Shown one piece after another: positions 34,235 through 43,893 of a stretch of DNA of 48,569 nucleotides. The notes beneath the pieces are model-generated. The model did no database searches. It was not told the origin of the DNA and worked only from the letters and a program-made list of their open reading frames with translations. The stretch covers positions 1 to 48,569 of the forward strand of contig NZ_MTAV01000147.1 in the NCBI RefSeq assembly GCF_002154695.1, in the 5' to 3' direction. The DNA is from Nostoc sp. T09. Its GTDB lineage: Bacteria; Cyanobacteriota; Cyanobacteriia; Cyanobacteriales; Nostocaceae. Every line of letters begins with the position of its first letter. Position 1 is the stretch's first letter. The position numbers were made by a program, and so were the translations under genes.

Positions 34235-35134
34235 CTATAAACCCTTGAATTTACGAAACTCTTTTACAACCTCTTTAATATCACGTAATTCACCTTCCAC
34301 TAAATAGTTTAATTGCCGCATTTCATCTGCGGTAATTCGTCCAGCAAGCTGAGCGATCGCTTTTTTTAATTGTGGATATTTCTCTAAAGTGGCTTGCCGC
34401 ACAATTGGCGTAGCTTCATAAGGAGGAAAATATTGTTTATCATCTTTCAGCACTACTAAACCCAAACGAGAAATCTGCCCATCAGTAGAATTTCCTGCTA
34501 CCATATCTACCTGTTTTTGAATTAAAGCCCGATAAATTAAACCCAAATCCATAATTTGAGGTGGTTTAGCAAATTGTAAGTCGTAAGTTTTCGCCAAACC
34601 CGGAAACCCATCTTCTCGTTCCAAAAATTCATAGCCAAAACCGCCACGCCACTGTGGTGTATATTTAGTAGCTTCCGAGAGAGTTTGCAGATTGTAGCGT
34701 TTAGCATCTTCACCTCGGATTATGATTGCAAAAGTGTTTTCAAAACCCAAGCTGGGCATTACTTCTAAGTTGAATTTTTGGGCGTATGCTTGTTTTAATT
34801 CCTCATAAACTATGTTTGGGTTGTTAACTACCTTCTGTTTTAATATTCCTGTAAAGGCTGTACCTGTATACTCAATATAAGCATCGATTTTGCCAGCTGT
34901 AATTGCACTATGGCAGACGAAGGAGCCACCCAGGCGAGGGCGACGAGCTACTTTTAAGTTAGTAGTAGCTTCGATTTGTTGTGCTAAAATCTCACCTAAA
35001 ATATCTTGTTCAGTAAAATCTTTAGAAGCCACAATAATATCACCACTGCTACTGTTAGTTGCATTGGGGCTACAACTAGCGATCGCAACTACTAAAGCAA
35101 ATGTTACTAGGCAAAAAACCACAAATCTTTTCAT
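34235..35134 (-). CDS. Osmoprotectant ABC transporter substrate-binding lipoprotein
   Basis: A 299-residue periplasmic binding protein of the OpuAC/ProX/OsmF family. The N-terminus is a lipoprotein signal with lipobox IASC (Cys21). The mature part starts SPNATNSSSG, then SKDFTEQDILGEILAQQIE, the family start. The domain includes AYIEYTGTA and the later NSTDGQI ligand region. Related proteins bind glycine betaine, choline or carnitine. It is the third gene of an operon with the permease and ATPase upstream, 27 bases after the permease stop. It most likely serves uptake of compatible solutes; the ligand is not provable from sequence. Confidence 0.88.
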   Translation of the reverse strand: MKRFVVFCLVTFALVVAIASCSPNATNSSSGDIIVASKDFTEQDILGEILAQQIEATTNLKVARRPRLGGSFVCHSAITAGKIDAYIEYTGTAFTGILKQKVVNNPNIVYEELKQAYAQKFNLEVMPSLGFENTFAIIIRGEDAKRYNLQTLSEATKYTPQWRGGFGYEFLEREDGFPGLAKTYDLQFAKPPQIMDLGLIYRALIQKQVDMVAGNSTDGQISRLGLVVLKDDKQYFPPYEATPIVRQATLEKYPQLKKAIAQLAGRITADEMRQLNYLVEGELRDIKEVVKEFRKFKGL

Positions 35135-35161
35135 ATTAATCTTCGGGGATTTTCAGGGTTT

Positions 35162-35809
35162 TCAATCTGCTTTCTGCTTTCTGCCTTGCTGCAATTTTCC
35201 TTCAATCCAACCAATTACTAAATCAGCAATTAATGCGATTACTGCCGCAGGAACTGCCCCAGCCAAAATTAACTGATTATTCACTACCGCAATTCCCCTA
35301 AAAATAAATACACCTAAACCACCAGCACCAATCGCAGCAGCAATAGTTGCAATCCCAATGGCAATTACAGTTGCTACTCGCACCCCTGCTAAAATTACTC
35401 CCATCGCTAAGGGAATTTCTACTTGGAATAACAATTGTTTATCTGTCATCCCCATACCTCGCCCAGCTTCCCGAATCGCTGGATCGACGCCAGTAATTCC
35501 TGTATAAGTATTGCGAATGATCGGTAATAAAGAATATAAAGTTAAAGCGACAATTGCTGGGACTACGCCAATACCGCCAATTATCGGTACAGGAATTAAT
35601 AAACCAAACAAAGCCAAACTAGGAATAGTTTGCAGAATATTGGCAATACCGAGAATTGGTTGGCGCAGTTGAGTTTGGCGTGTAATTAAAATCCCTAAAG
35701 GAATGCCTATTAAGATGGCAATGCCAATTGCAATGCCCACCATAAATAAATGTTCCAGCGTATGCTGAAAAATTTCTGGGGCATACTTGATGAGAAAGAA
35801 GTCTTTCAT
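35162..35809 (-). CDS. Osmoprotectant ABC transporter permease
   Basis: About 215 residues from ATG 35809. A start at 35836 is open, but the ATGA overlap with the stop of the upstream ATPase gene (TGA 35808-35806) decides for 35809. It is a single-domain permease of the OpuCB/YehW type with about five to six membrane helices. The EAA-type loop reads PAIREAGRGMGMTDKQLLFQVEIPLAMGVI, the part that docks to the ATPase. It forms the inner-membrane pore of the importer with the binding protein downstream. Whether a second permease subunit exists elsewhere is not visible here; a homodimer is possible. Confidence 0.88.
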   Translation of the reverse strand: MKDFFLIKYAPEIFQHTLEHLFMVGIAIGIAILIGIPLGILITRQTQLRQPILGIANILQTIPSLALFGLLIPVPIIGGIGVVPAIVALTLYSLLPIIRNTYTGITGVDPAIREAGRGMGMTDKQLLFQVEIPLAMGVILAGVRVATVIAIGIATIAAAIGAGGLGVFIFRGIAVVNNQLILAGAVPAAVIALIADLVIGWIEGKLQQGRKQKAD

Positions 35810-36564
35810 AAGCTGTCTTGCAGAGAACGCAGACATTGCAGAAAAGCAAGGCTTTCGGGATGTTGCGATCGCATAAATTCATCCTTTGTCCCTAATACTA
35901 CCAATTCTCCGTCATACATTAAACCAATTCTCGAAGCCAAAACAAAAGCTTCTTGAATATCGTGGGTGACAAACACAACGGTTTTGCCTAAGTTTTGTTG
36001 CAAACGCCGAAATTCCTGTTGAAGTTCTAACCGTGTAATCGGATCGAGTGCGCCAAAAGGTTCATCCATCAATAATACAGGCGGATCGGCTGCTAAGGCC
36101 CTGGCTACACCAACCCGTTGTCTTTGCCCTCCCGACAGTTCATGGGGATAACGCCTAGCAAATTGTTCAGGATCTAACCCTACCAAGTGCAACAACTCAT
36201 AAACCCGCATTTTTATTTGTTTTGGTTTCCAACTTTCCAAAGCTGGGACTAAGCCAACATTGCGTTCCACTGTGAAGTGAGGAAATAAACCAGTTTCTTG
36301 AATTACATAACCAATCTTGCGCCGCAGTTTAATTTCATCCCATTGAGTTGTAGGAACGCCATTAAATAACACTTCTCCTTGTGTAGGCGTAAACAGACGA
36401 TTAATTAGTTTCATCGTCGTAGTTTTGCCACTACCACTACGTCCGAGTAGTACTAATGCTTCTCCTTGGGAAATGGAAAAATTGAGATGCGATACCAAAG
36501 GACGCTGGTTGCGGCTAAAGGTGACATCGCGAAATTCAACAGCGATTTGGTTATTTTGTTGCAT
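35806..36564 (-). CDS. Osmoprotectant ABC transporter ATP-binding protein
   Basis: A 252-residue ATPase of the OpuCA/ProV type, lacking the C-terminal CBS regulatory domains of full-length OpuAA/OpuCA. Walker A GRSGSGKTTT (39-48), a Q-loop in YVIQETGLF, signature LSGGQRQR, Walker B VLLMDEP, H-loop VTHD. It powers import of glycine betaine-like solutes with the two genes that follow; stop and start overlap as ATGA. Loss of CBS domains suggests that ionic-strength gating, if any, must work otherwise. It is first in the operon, and the promoter should lie in 36565-36700. Confidence 0.88.
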   Translation of the reverse strand: MQQNNQIAVEFRDVTFSRNQRPLVSHLNFSISQGEALVLLGRSGSGKTTTMKLINRLFTPTQGEVLFNGVPTTQWDEIKLRRKIGYVIQETGLFPHFTVERNVGLVPALESWKPKQIKMRVYELLHLVGLDPEQFARRYPHELSGGQRQRVGVARALAADPPVLLMDEPFGALDPITRLELQQEFRRLQQNLGKTVVFVTHDIQEAFVLASRIGLMYDGELVVLGTKDEFMRSQHPESLAFLQCLRSLQDSL

Positions 36565-37423
36565 GGTTCACTTTGTAGGAGGCAGAAGGCAGTCCCCTAG
36601 GAAAAGGGACAAGGAGGATGATTAATAAATTCCGCCATAGTTAGGACTTTAGTCTTTGATTTTAAGCACTTTTAGTGATTACCACCAACCTATCAAATCT
36701 TCAACAAAGGCGATCGCATTCCTCAATTGATTATTTAGCTTTGTCAACACCTTTCTTCTGCAAGGGGCATCAGTAATTTTAAGAGTTTTCCGAAATCACC
36801 CAGCGCACCGTTGTAATCATTACTAGACAAGCAAACTATAGCTAACTTCTATAACTTAAAGTGCGGGGACATACCCCAACTCAAACCCAGGTACAATGAC
36901 TGGGTTTTTGAGTTTGAGTGCGATCGCAAATCATTATCTGTGAAATCAACCACCAAAAAGCGATTAATTTCTTGGGCGCATAAAAAACCTCAGATAAATC
37001 ACGATGCCTAAGGATGTGAGTAATTTAGTAAGTGTGAAACATTGAAATGCCGCTTTTTCTTAAACGTAAAAGGATCTGCCGCTTGCCGGAGTTGCTCAGA
37101 AAAAGCTTAAGTATCCCGATTTGCGGACAACGCATACATGCTGCTTTGCCTTCCTGTTGCCACCAACGGCAGCTAGAACGGATTTGTACTACACCAGGTA
37201 AATCCTCGACAATTCGCTGCACAAATGCTCATAAAAAACCTGAGTTCGGGATAATCTGAAACCCTCATTACTCCGTTGCTTGATTCTAGGATCTGTCAAC
37301 GTGCTTGCGCTGTTTCAGGCATTTTACGTTTAATAAACCTCCTTAACCCGAACTGACGTTAAAAAAGTCTGGCCAATCTGGCCAGACTTCACAAAAATTT
37401 ATCAGAATATTTCTAGAACTGAG
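36565..37423. other. Intergenic region with a decayed small ORF
   Basis: No full gene. A minus-strand open frame at about 37025-37243 (VQRIVEDLPGVVQIRS..CRWWQQEG..CMRCPQI) resembles a piece of a real protein with a Cys pair, but it is cut by a stop right upstream, and the downstream end looks random. A perfect 11-bp stem terminator is at 37365-37389. The rest is AT-rich without other features. Confidence 0.45.
37365..37389 (-). terminator. Terminator of the twin-permease ABC operon
   Basis: The arms AAGTCTGGCCA and TGGCCAGACTT are perfectly complementary, with a 3-base loop. A run of T follows on the minus strand (A-run at 37361-37366 on the plus strand). It lies 35 bases after the stop of the last permease gene. 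Confidence 0.92.
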
Positions 37424-39127
37424 TTAATTGCCTGCGAGCATGGCTTTTGTAGCAGACTCCCCAGCTTTGAGCAACTTCCGCCGCAATTGAAATACTAAAA
37501 AGCTCATAAAACTCCAGTAACTTAGAATTGGGAGCAACGCTGTTATCGGCGATAGTGTCTTTCCTTCTGGAGAGATTGCGAAAATTGGTCCGACTATTGA
37601 GAATAACCAGAGAACATTGTTGTTTCTAGAAGAAGAGGCAAATATGGCTACAATTATCACTGGTAATACCATTGCTGCTCCGACAGTAGCCGCAGACCAA
37701 AATACTCTATGCTGATTTTTGGTGAATAAAAGTAGTTGAGCTAAAGCTGCATAAAGCAGAGCTAAACTACCAGATAGAGCTAGAGCAAAAAGAGCATTGA
37801 TTTTGCTCTCAAGTGGGCATTGAGAAAGTAATATTAATCCGCTGATGGCAATGATAGCAATTGCCGCATTAATGGCGATCGCTAACAAGCCTGGACTTTT
37901 TTCGCTCCAAATTAAATCCTGAACTAGCTTGTTATCAGCTAATCCTTTAGCACGAGAGGTTCGGCGGTAACGTGCCCAATCTTGCAGCGCTTGACGATGA
38001 GGATTAAGAGCAGCAATTAAATATAGAAACAGCCAAAAATCTAAGAACAACAGACACACAATATTTTCGGCTAGCATATACGAACCAGGATTAGTCTCTA
38101 AAACTAATCTTTGCCAATTTGCACATCCTAAAGTAATCAATGCAAAGCAAGCTGTTAATAAATAACTCTGACGCTTGCTTAACATAGTGGTATTAGGATC
38201 GCGAAAGCAACGTTGTAAAGATTGCCAAATAAAGTACGTTCCTAGCCCGTAAATCAACAGAGCAAAGCCAAGCGTTGTAAATAAGCTATCTCCCAGAGGA
38301 AATGCAAACCAGTGAAAATTAGTAAGTCTAGAACTAGCAGATGTGAATGTGGCGCTAATGGCAATATCTGGAATTAAGTACAAAGGATTAATCAGCCTAG
38401 CAAAAACCAAGGGATAATCATCTGTTATTTCTGTGAGGGCTACTCGCATAGTTACTATCAGAAAACCTAGCACTACGCCACTACCTAACCAAGTTTGAAA
38501 ACCTCCTAGCCAAGAACCAACTAAGCCAAATAGCAGTGCAGCACTATAATAGAGAAAGCAGGCAGCAACCACAACTATGTAAAAGCTGAAAATCTCATGT
38601 AATGGAATTTGACCAGCTAAAGCTGACCATAAATGCAAAGGAACAGCTAACAGTAACCCAATATATAGCAAAATTGGCACGCCCAACATTTTGCCCGATA
38701 AAATAGTTTGAGGTGATTGAGGACTCAGGCGAATAAAATTGAGTGTCTCACGTCGTTCTTCAGCAGTTAAATCATTAATTATGAGATAACTTCCTGCGGC
38801 TAAAAGAGTAAAACAGCCAATAATGCTCAGCCAGGTGAATAAATCCAAAGACCACACTTGCCAGTCGATACTAACATTACCAAATCCATCAGCAAGGCAT
38901 TCTCGCGCATTATATACAAATCTTCCTGTGCAATATTTGTGAGGGGAACTGTATGCCAGATTGAACTTAGTTGGTAGCTGGGTTTGAAAATACATAAATA
39001 GTAGAAATTGACCCAGCAACGAGGTTGCGGCAGAAAGTAATAAGTTGCGCGTTTTCAGTCTTCCTTTGAGTTCACGAAACAGTTGCGGATTCCATTCTCC
39101 TACTTGATTCATCCAGTTAATATTCAT
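37424..39127 (-). CDS. ABC transporter permease (paralogue 2)
   Basis: A 567-residue permease with about 12 hydrophobic segments, like ABC-2 type exporters but twice the usual length. It begins with a cytoplasmic motif (WNPQLFRELKGRLK) found almost unchanged in the neighbouring permease, and it has the segment LTAEERRETLNFIRLSPQS before a helix, matching EEHRGTLNFLRLTPQS there. The two are paralogues from duplication, about a third alike by eye. The periplasmic loop after the first helix is short. It is the third gene of the operon and ends in a strong terminator. It probably pairs with its paralogue as a heterodimer driven by the CcmA-type ATPase. Substrate unknown. Confidence 0.85.
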   Translation of the reverse strand: MNINWMNQVGEWNPQLFRELKGRLKTRNLLLSAATSLLGQFLLFMYFQTQLPTKFNLAYSSPHKYCTGRFVYNARECLADGFGNVSIDWQVWSLDLFTWLSIIGCFTLLAAGSYLIINDLTAEERRETLNFIRLSPQSPQTILSGKMLGVPILLYIGLLLAVPLHLWSALAGQIPLHEIFSFYIVVVAACFLYYSAALLFGLVGSWLGGFQTWLGSGVVLGFLIVTMRVALTEITDDYPLVFARLINPLYLIPDIAISATFTSASSRLTNFHWFAFPLGDSLFTTLGFALLIYGLGTYFIWQSLQRCFRDPNTTMLSKRQSYLLTACFALITLGCANWQRLVLETNPGSYMLAENIVCLLFLDFWLFLYLIAALNPHRQALQDWARYRRTSRAKGLADNKLVQDLIWSEKSPGLLAIAINAAIAIIAISGLILLSQCPLESKINALFALALSGSLALLYAALAQLLLFTKNQHRVFWSAATVGAAMVLPVIIVAIFASSSRNNNVLWLFSIVGPIFAISPEGKTLSPITALLPILSYWSFMSFLVFQLRRKLLKAGESATKAMLAGN

Positions 39128-39234
39128 AGCTAAAACTCTCTATGTATTCGCTGTTGTGGATAAGAATTACACACCTTTAACTTGAAATATTTGGGAATTT
39201 GAACCTCGCAGATTATGTAGTAAAAGCCTCTTGA

Positions 39235-39251
39235 GGTGGGCAATGCCCACC
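39235..39251. repeat. GGTGGGCAATGCCCACC palindrome
   Basis: A complete 17-base inverted repeat followed by CTAC, located seven bases past the stop codon of the larger permease. It can form a stem in the operon transcript between the two permease genes and may attenuate or stabilise it. Confidence 0.8.
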
Positions 39252-39257
39252 CTACTA

Positions 39258-41156
39258 CTAGCGCCCTGCCAACAATGCTTTTGTTGCAGACTCCCCTGCT
39301 AACTTCACCTGCTTTGTTAATTGGATGTTTAACAATATTATGACGCCCAATTCAAATATGAGTGCCTTAAAAATTGTGAAGGTTGCTGCATATTCTAAAC
39401 CAGCCCAAGGAAAAGTAGAAAACAGCCAGGCTACAGCATTCAGTTTGGGGCTAATTCCCAGTAATCCGAGGAACATTGGTGGTAAGAAGATGGCTGCGCT
39501 GATAGTGCCAACTGCCCAAAAAGCACGCTTGGGAGTTTTCATCAACAGCATTAGTTGAGCTAAAGTGGCGTAAATCATCATTAAACTAATAAATAAAGCC
39601 ACAGCTAAAATGGCTTTTAATCTTCCAAGGTTATTAACCCAATATATGCTGTTGTTATGGTGAGTATTCAAAACAGGTGCAAGTACGATCCAAACTATGA
39701 GTGGTGTAGTTGCGATCGCCAAATTTATGAAAATTGCTATTAATGCTGGACTTTTTTCTTCTAAAATCCAAGCTTGCAACCAAGAGTTACGCCAAAAACT
39801 CTGGAAATTAGAAATTTTTTGGTGTCGATACCTTGCCCAATCTTGTATAGTTTGTCGGTGGGGTGAAATAATTCCAATTAAAATCAATAATAGCACTATG
39901 TTAAATAGTGCTATAACCCCCCAACTTTGCCCAATTTGATAATTCAAATCATAATAACAAGCATTAGCAATATAATTCCTGGAATAGGGGCAATAATTTT
40001 TATAGTATTGCAACGTAAAGCCCCAAAATATTACTTGATAACTGGCGACTACCAGATAACTCTGAACTTTATTGATAATCGGACTATTAGGATTATGAAA
40101 GCGGCGTTTCATTGCTTGCCTAGCCCAGTAGATGCCTACACCATAATTTAATAAATGTAAACCAACCAGACCAAAATTGGTTTTGCCAAGCGGTATATAG
40201 AAAAACTGTACTTGCTCTAGTGATGAATTATTATTTCGAGGTACAATATAATTCAACATCTCCAAAGGGCTTAACAGTCTCAACCAAGTACCTATATTGT
40301 GAAAGTCTGCACTAACAGATAACGTCTGTATATTGATTAACAAAAATACCAGAATTAAGCCGCTAGCTACCCAAGGTTTCAGACCGCTATACTCACGATT
40401 AATTAAGCTAAATAAAACTGCATTACTGTAGAAAAATATACAACTAGCAAGCAGAACTATATAGAAGCTAAAAATGGAGATCACAGAGATATTGGCAGAA
40501 ATACCAGCCCATAAATTTAGAGGCAATGCAGCTAAAACCATCAGGTAGATGACAACTGGAACTCCTAGCATCTTGCCTGTTAAAATGCTGGCTTCTGATT
40601 GGGGGGTGAGACGCAAAAAATTCAACGTACCACGATGTTCTTCTTGAGCTAAGTTATTAACTAGCAAATAAGTACCAGAAACTAAAAGTGTGAATACAAA
40701 CATCACACTCAACGTTATAAATATATACTTCCAGTGGTCTTGCCACCACAGTTGCGTATTTACTTGCTCTGGTGGGCAAGGCCATTGATGTAAAGTATTA
40801 GCAAGACTAGACTGTTGATCAGTCAGGGATGAAAGTTTGGCTTTGAATTCCTGAATTCTTGTTAGATCATAATTTTTATTTCCACTATATAAATTGATTT
40901 GTTGCTGAACTTGGTAAATGCTTTGATTGAGAAAATTTAGTTGTTGTTGATAACCTTTACTGAGATTACAATATGTCCCAAACATTGGATATTTCTTACC
41001 AGGAAAATCGGCAAGCTGATATAAAAAAATTCCCAGTTGAGTAACTACTGATATTGTTAATGCAATTAATACATTAAAAACTTTAAGGCGTCCTTTAAGT
41101 TCCCGGAATAGTTGGGGATTCCAGTCACCAAGTTTGTCTATAAAATTGAGTGTCAT
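39258..41156 (-). CDS. ABC transporter permease (paralogue 1, with coiled-coil loop)
   Basis: A 632-residue permease sharing the N-terminal motif WNPQLFRELKGRLK and the EEHRGTLNFLRLTPQS segment with the adjacent paralogue. The difference is a long Gln-rich loop (about residues 70-125), predicted as coiled coil, between the first and second membrane helices on the outer face. About 12 hydrophobic segments follow. It is second in the operon, 36 bases after the ATPase gene. The insertion may contact a periplasmic partner; no such gene is present here. Confidence 0.85.
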   Translation of the reverse strand: MTLNFIDKLGDWNPQLFRELKGRLKVFNVLIALTISVVTQLGIFLYQLADFPGKKYPMFGTYCNLSKGYQQQLNFLNQSIYQVQQQINLYSGNKNYDLTRIQEFKAKLSSLTDQQSSLANTLHQWPCPPEQVNTQLWWQDHWKYIFITLSVMFVFTLLVSGTYLLVNNLAQEEHRGTLNFLRLTPQSEASILTGKMLGVPVVIYLMVLAALPLNLWAGISANISVISIFSFYIVLLASCIFFYSNAVLFSLINREYSGLKPWVASGLILVFLLINIQTLSVSADFHNIGTWLRLLSPLEMLNYIVPRNNNSSLEQVQFFYIPLGKTNFGLVGLHLLNYGVGIYWARQAMKRRFHNPNSPIINKVQSYLVVASYQVIFWGFTLQYYKNYCPYSRNYIANACYYDLNYQIGQSWGVIALFNIVLLLILIGIISPHRQTIQDWARYRHQKISNFQSFWRNSWLQAWILEEKSPALIAIFINLAIATTPLIVWIVLAPVLNTHHNNSIYWVNNLGRLKAILAVALFISLMMIYATLAQLMLLMKTPKRAFWAVGTISAAIFLPPMFLGLLGISPKLNAVAWLFSTFPWAGLEYAATFTIFKALIFELGVIILLNIQLTKQVKLAGESATKALLAGR

Positions 41157-41192
41157 AGGAAAAATTATCCAAAGAGGGGAAGTGATATTAAA

Positions 41193-42143
41193 TCAAGATG
41201 CTTGTTTGTGCCCTAATTTCAGGAAGATAGTTTCTAAGTCTTCTTGGGTGCAGTGAAAATCAGTTACTGGAATACCAGCTTGAATAAGCGATCGCAATAA
41301 CTCGGCACAATCTTCCTGTTTGCCAGAAAAATTCACTCGTGCGCTATTCTTTCCTGGTATTACCTCCCACTCTTCCACCAAAGGATGATTTTTTAATTCA
41401 CTCAAAAGTGCTTCTAGTTTCCCCAAAGTTGATAACACTATTTGTTGCTTAGATAGCCGCTGGTAAAGTTGTTGCAGTGAGGCACTTTCTACTAAGAAGC
41501 CAAGTTCCATAATTCCCACAGAAGTGCAAAGTTCTGCTAAGTCACTGAGGACGTGGGAGGAAATCAATATAGTCATTCCAGCTTCTTGCAAAGCCTTGAT
41601 GATTTCACGGAACTGCATCCTGGCGATCGGGTCAAGACCGGACACAGGTTCATCCAATAGCAGTAAAATCGGTTCGTGAATAATGGTGCGCGCTAAACTC
41701 AAGCGCTGCTTCATCCCCCGCGACAGTGTAGAAATTAAGCTATTTCGCTTATTTCCAAGTTGTATCAGTTCCAACACTTCATGCAGACGTTGAGTGCGCC
41801 GAGGTTCCCGCAAGCGATATAGCCGCGCAAAATAATCTAGGTAGTCCCAGACTGTCAGATCTTCATACAGGGGATAATCATCAGGTAAATAGCCAAGACG
41901 CCGCTTGAGGGTGGGATTGCTTTTGTCACGTAGCAAGCGATCGCCATTAATATAAATCTCACCCGTAGTTGGCTCCTCAGTAGCTGCTAACATGCGGATG
42001 AGAGTTGTTTTACCTGCGCCATTCGGCCCAATAAGTCCGTATACTTCACCTGCTTGGATCTCCAAATCAACATCATTGACGGCAACGTGCCGATCAAATT
42101 GCTTAGTCAGTCCAGAGGTGCGAATTGCTAATTCTTTGACCAT
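41193..42143 (-). CDS. ABC transporter ATP-binding protein (CcmA-like)
   Basis: A 316-residue ATPase of the CcmA/NatA/DrrA type. Walker A GPNGAGKTT (about 38-46), signature LSRGMKQRLSL, Walker B LLLLDEP followed by VSGLDP, and the H-loop SSHV. The last ~85 residues form the C-terminal dimer-regulating domain seen in drug or polysaccharide exporters. It is the first gene of the operon with two big permeases. Exporters of this class handle lipids, antibiotics or peptides; there is no clue to the substrate. The Walker sites look intact, so it should hydrolyse ATP. Confidence 0.9.
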   Translation of the reverse strand: MVKELAIRTSGLTKQFDRHVAVNDVDLEIQAGEVYGLIGPNGAGKTTLIRMLAATEEPTTGEIYINGDRLLRDKSNPTLKRRLGYLPDDYPLYEDLTVWDYLDYFARLYRLREPRRTQRLHEVLELIQLGNKRNSLISTLSRGMKQRLSLARTIIHEPILLLLDEPVSGLDPIARMQFREIIKALQEAGMTILISSHVLSDLAELCTSVGIMELGFLVESASLQQLYQRLSKQQIVLSTLGKLEALLSELKNHPLVEEWEVIPGKNSARVNFSGKQEDCAELLRSLIQAGIPVTDFHCTQEDLETIFLKLGHKQAS

Positions 42144-42361
42144 AGCTGCTTTGGTGCGGCTTGTGATTTACAGTTAAGCTAACCTTTCTCTACAGCATTT
42201 GTCAGGTTCGTTTCAGAAATGGAAACCAGGTTTACACAAACTTAATTTTATTACGGTTAATACTTAAGGGAAAGTATTATTTAACGCTATATTTTTGTAA
42301 ATACTGGGAATAATAAATTTACTAACCTCTAATTTTGCAGAGTAAATCAGGCGCAAAGCTT

Positions 42362-42970
42362 ATGGATTTTGACTCGCTCATCCAGATGCCAGTCATCGGG
42401 GAAACTATTGCTTATGCTATCGAAGATGGTAGGCAGTGGGGACAATCTTTTGCCAACAATTTCTATTGGACAGGTAACAAAGATAATATTGCAAACTTGA
42501 TGATCTTAGAGTCAACCGTCTGGTCAGTCGGCAACGGTATTTTTAATGGACTTTTGGGGCTAGCCGGAATACCAACTGAAATTGCAATTACCTTGTATTC
42601 TCAAGTAAAGCTAGCGTCTGCTCTTTTTACTATTTATGGAATTGATACAAGAAGCCAATCTACACGTCCCTTAGTTTTAGCTGCGGCTGCGGGGATTACT
42701 TTAGCTGAACTTGCTAACGAATTAGGGACTAAAGTAGGGTCACAAACTATTCAAAAAGCTTTGATGTCCATCCCTGGTAAAACATTTGCTGAGATTAATA
42801 AAGCATTAGGAATCAAGTTAATCTCCAAAGCAGGTGAGCAAACTTTAGTGAACGTCGCAAAAATGATGCCTTTTGTTGGCTCTGCGGTCAGTGGTACTGT
42901 AAATGGAGTAATGATGAATGCTTGTGGATATTCAGTGATTGCCTTCATCAAAGCTTGGAACAGCGTATAA
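42362..42970 (+). CDS. EcsC-like protein
   Basis: About 202 residues from ATG 42362; the frame is open from a TTG at 42335, but ATG fits better. The pattern matches EcsC-type domains: GLAGIPTEIAITLYSQVKLASALFTIYGID in the first half, a Gly/Ala-rich central stretch, and INKALGIKLISKAGEQTL..MMPFVGSAVSGTVNG in the second half. EcsC is the least understood part of the Bacillus Ecs system, and the cyanobacterial versions are unstudied. It might associate with membranes through its hydrophobic segments. It is followed by a terminator shared with the convergent MscS gene. Confidence 0.7.
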   Translation: MDFDSLIQMPVIGETIAYAIEDGRQWGQSFANNFYWTGNKDNIANLMILESTVWSVGNGIFNGLLGLAGIPTEIAITLYSQVKLASALFTIYGIDTRSQSTRPLVLAAAAGITLAELANELGTKVGSQTIQKALMSIPGKTFAEINKALGIKLISKAGEQTLVNVAKMMPFVGSAVSGTVNGVMMNACGYSVIAFIKAWNSV

Positions 42971-42980
42971 AATAGCAAAA

Positions 42981-43004
42981 TAGGTAAGGCATCTACCTTA
43001 CCTA
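42981..43004. terminator. Bidirectional terminator between EcsC-like and MscS genes
   Basis: TAGGTAAGG and CCTTACCTA pair into a 9-bp stem with a 6-base loop, followed by a T-run on the plus strand and A/T-rich sequence on the other side. Confidence 0.85.
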
Positions 43005-43041
43005 CTTTTTAATTTGTATTATTTGGCTTTTTACCGCAGTC

Positions 43042-43893
43042 TCAACTATTAAGAGATGCTGGGATTATGGGATCAATTCCATTGGGCGATAAACTGCTAA
43101 CTGAATAACGATGTTCTGGAACTGGATACCCTGCTTCGCCAAAGGTTTCACGTATAGCTTTATTAGTGTCGAAGTACACTTGCCAGTAATGTTCATTGCT
43201 GCAATAAGGACGTACTGCTAGTACTGGCCCTGCAAAGTTAAACTCGATAATTTCTACATCTGGTGCTGGGCTTTGGAGAACGTTAGGAATTTTGCTGATT
43301 TTGGCTTTCAAGCGTGCGATCGCATCATTATGATTAACTTCATGGTGGAGTTGGGCTACTAGGTCAACCCGACGGTAAGGATTGGCAGAAAAATTCTGGA
43401 TATTGTCAGAAAAGATCTTGTTATTCGCAACAATTGTTAACACGTTATCAGGTGTAGTGATATTAGTTGTGAACAGTCCTATTTCTGTAACAGTTCCTGT
43501 GACGCCTGCTGCGGTGATGAAGTCACCAACTTTGAATGGCCGAAAAACAATTAAGAATGCACCTGCTGCAAAGTTTGCCAACAGTCCACCCCAGGCGGCA
43601 CCAATTGCTATACCAGCTGCTGCTAATAACGCTGCAAAAGAGGTAGTTTCTACGCCGAAGAAACCGAGAATTGCCACTATTAGAACAATTCTTAATGTTA
43701 CAGAAATGATATTCAGAAGATAGTTAATGAGTGTTGGCTCGACGTGTTGGCTGCGAAAACTGCGTCGTAATAACTTCAGCCCAAAATCAATCAATCGTTG
43801 GACGACAAGCCACAGGAGAATAGCGCCTATAAGCTTCAGCCCAAACTGCGTTAACAGTTGAACGGTAACTAGGCCAATTTGATTAAAATTCAT
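43042..43893 (-). CDS. Mechanosensitive channel of the MscS family
   Basis: A 283-residue small-conductance channel. Three membrane helices (about 15-33, 60-80 and 86-112) are visible. The third is Gly/Ala-packed (AALLAAAGIAIGAAWGGLLANFAAGAFL) and forms the pore lining. The MscS signature follows, with FRPFKVGDFI, then the beta domain (VTEIGLFTTNITTPDN) and the cytoplasmic alpha/beta domain. It releases solutes on hypo-osmotic shock. It is about the length of E. coli MscS (286). The gene stands alone, 5-6 kb from the osmoprotectant importer, and I do not take that as linkage. Confidence 0.92.
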   Translation of the reverse strand: MNFNQIGLVTVQLLTQFGLKLIGAILLWLVVQRLIDFGLKLLRRSFRSQHVEPTLINYLLNIISVTLRIVLIVAILGFFGVETTSFAALLAAAGIAIGAAWGGLLANFAAGAFLIVFRPFKVGDFITAAGVTGTVTEIGLFTTNITTPDNVLTIVANNKIFSDNIQNFSANPYRRVDLVAQLHHEVNHNDAIARLKAKISKIPNVLQSPAPDVEIIEFNFAGPVLAVRPYCSNEHYWQVYFDTNKAIRETFGEAGYPVPEHRYSVSSLSPNGIDPIIPASLNS

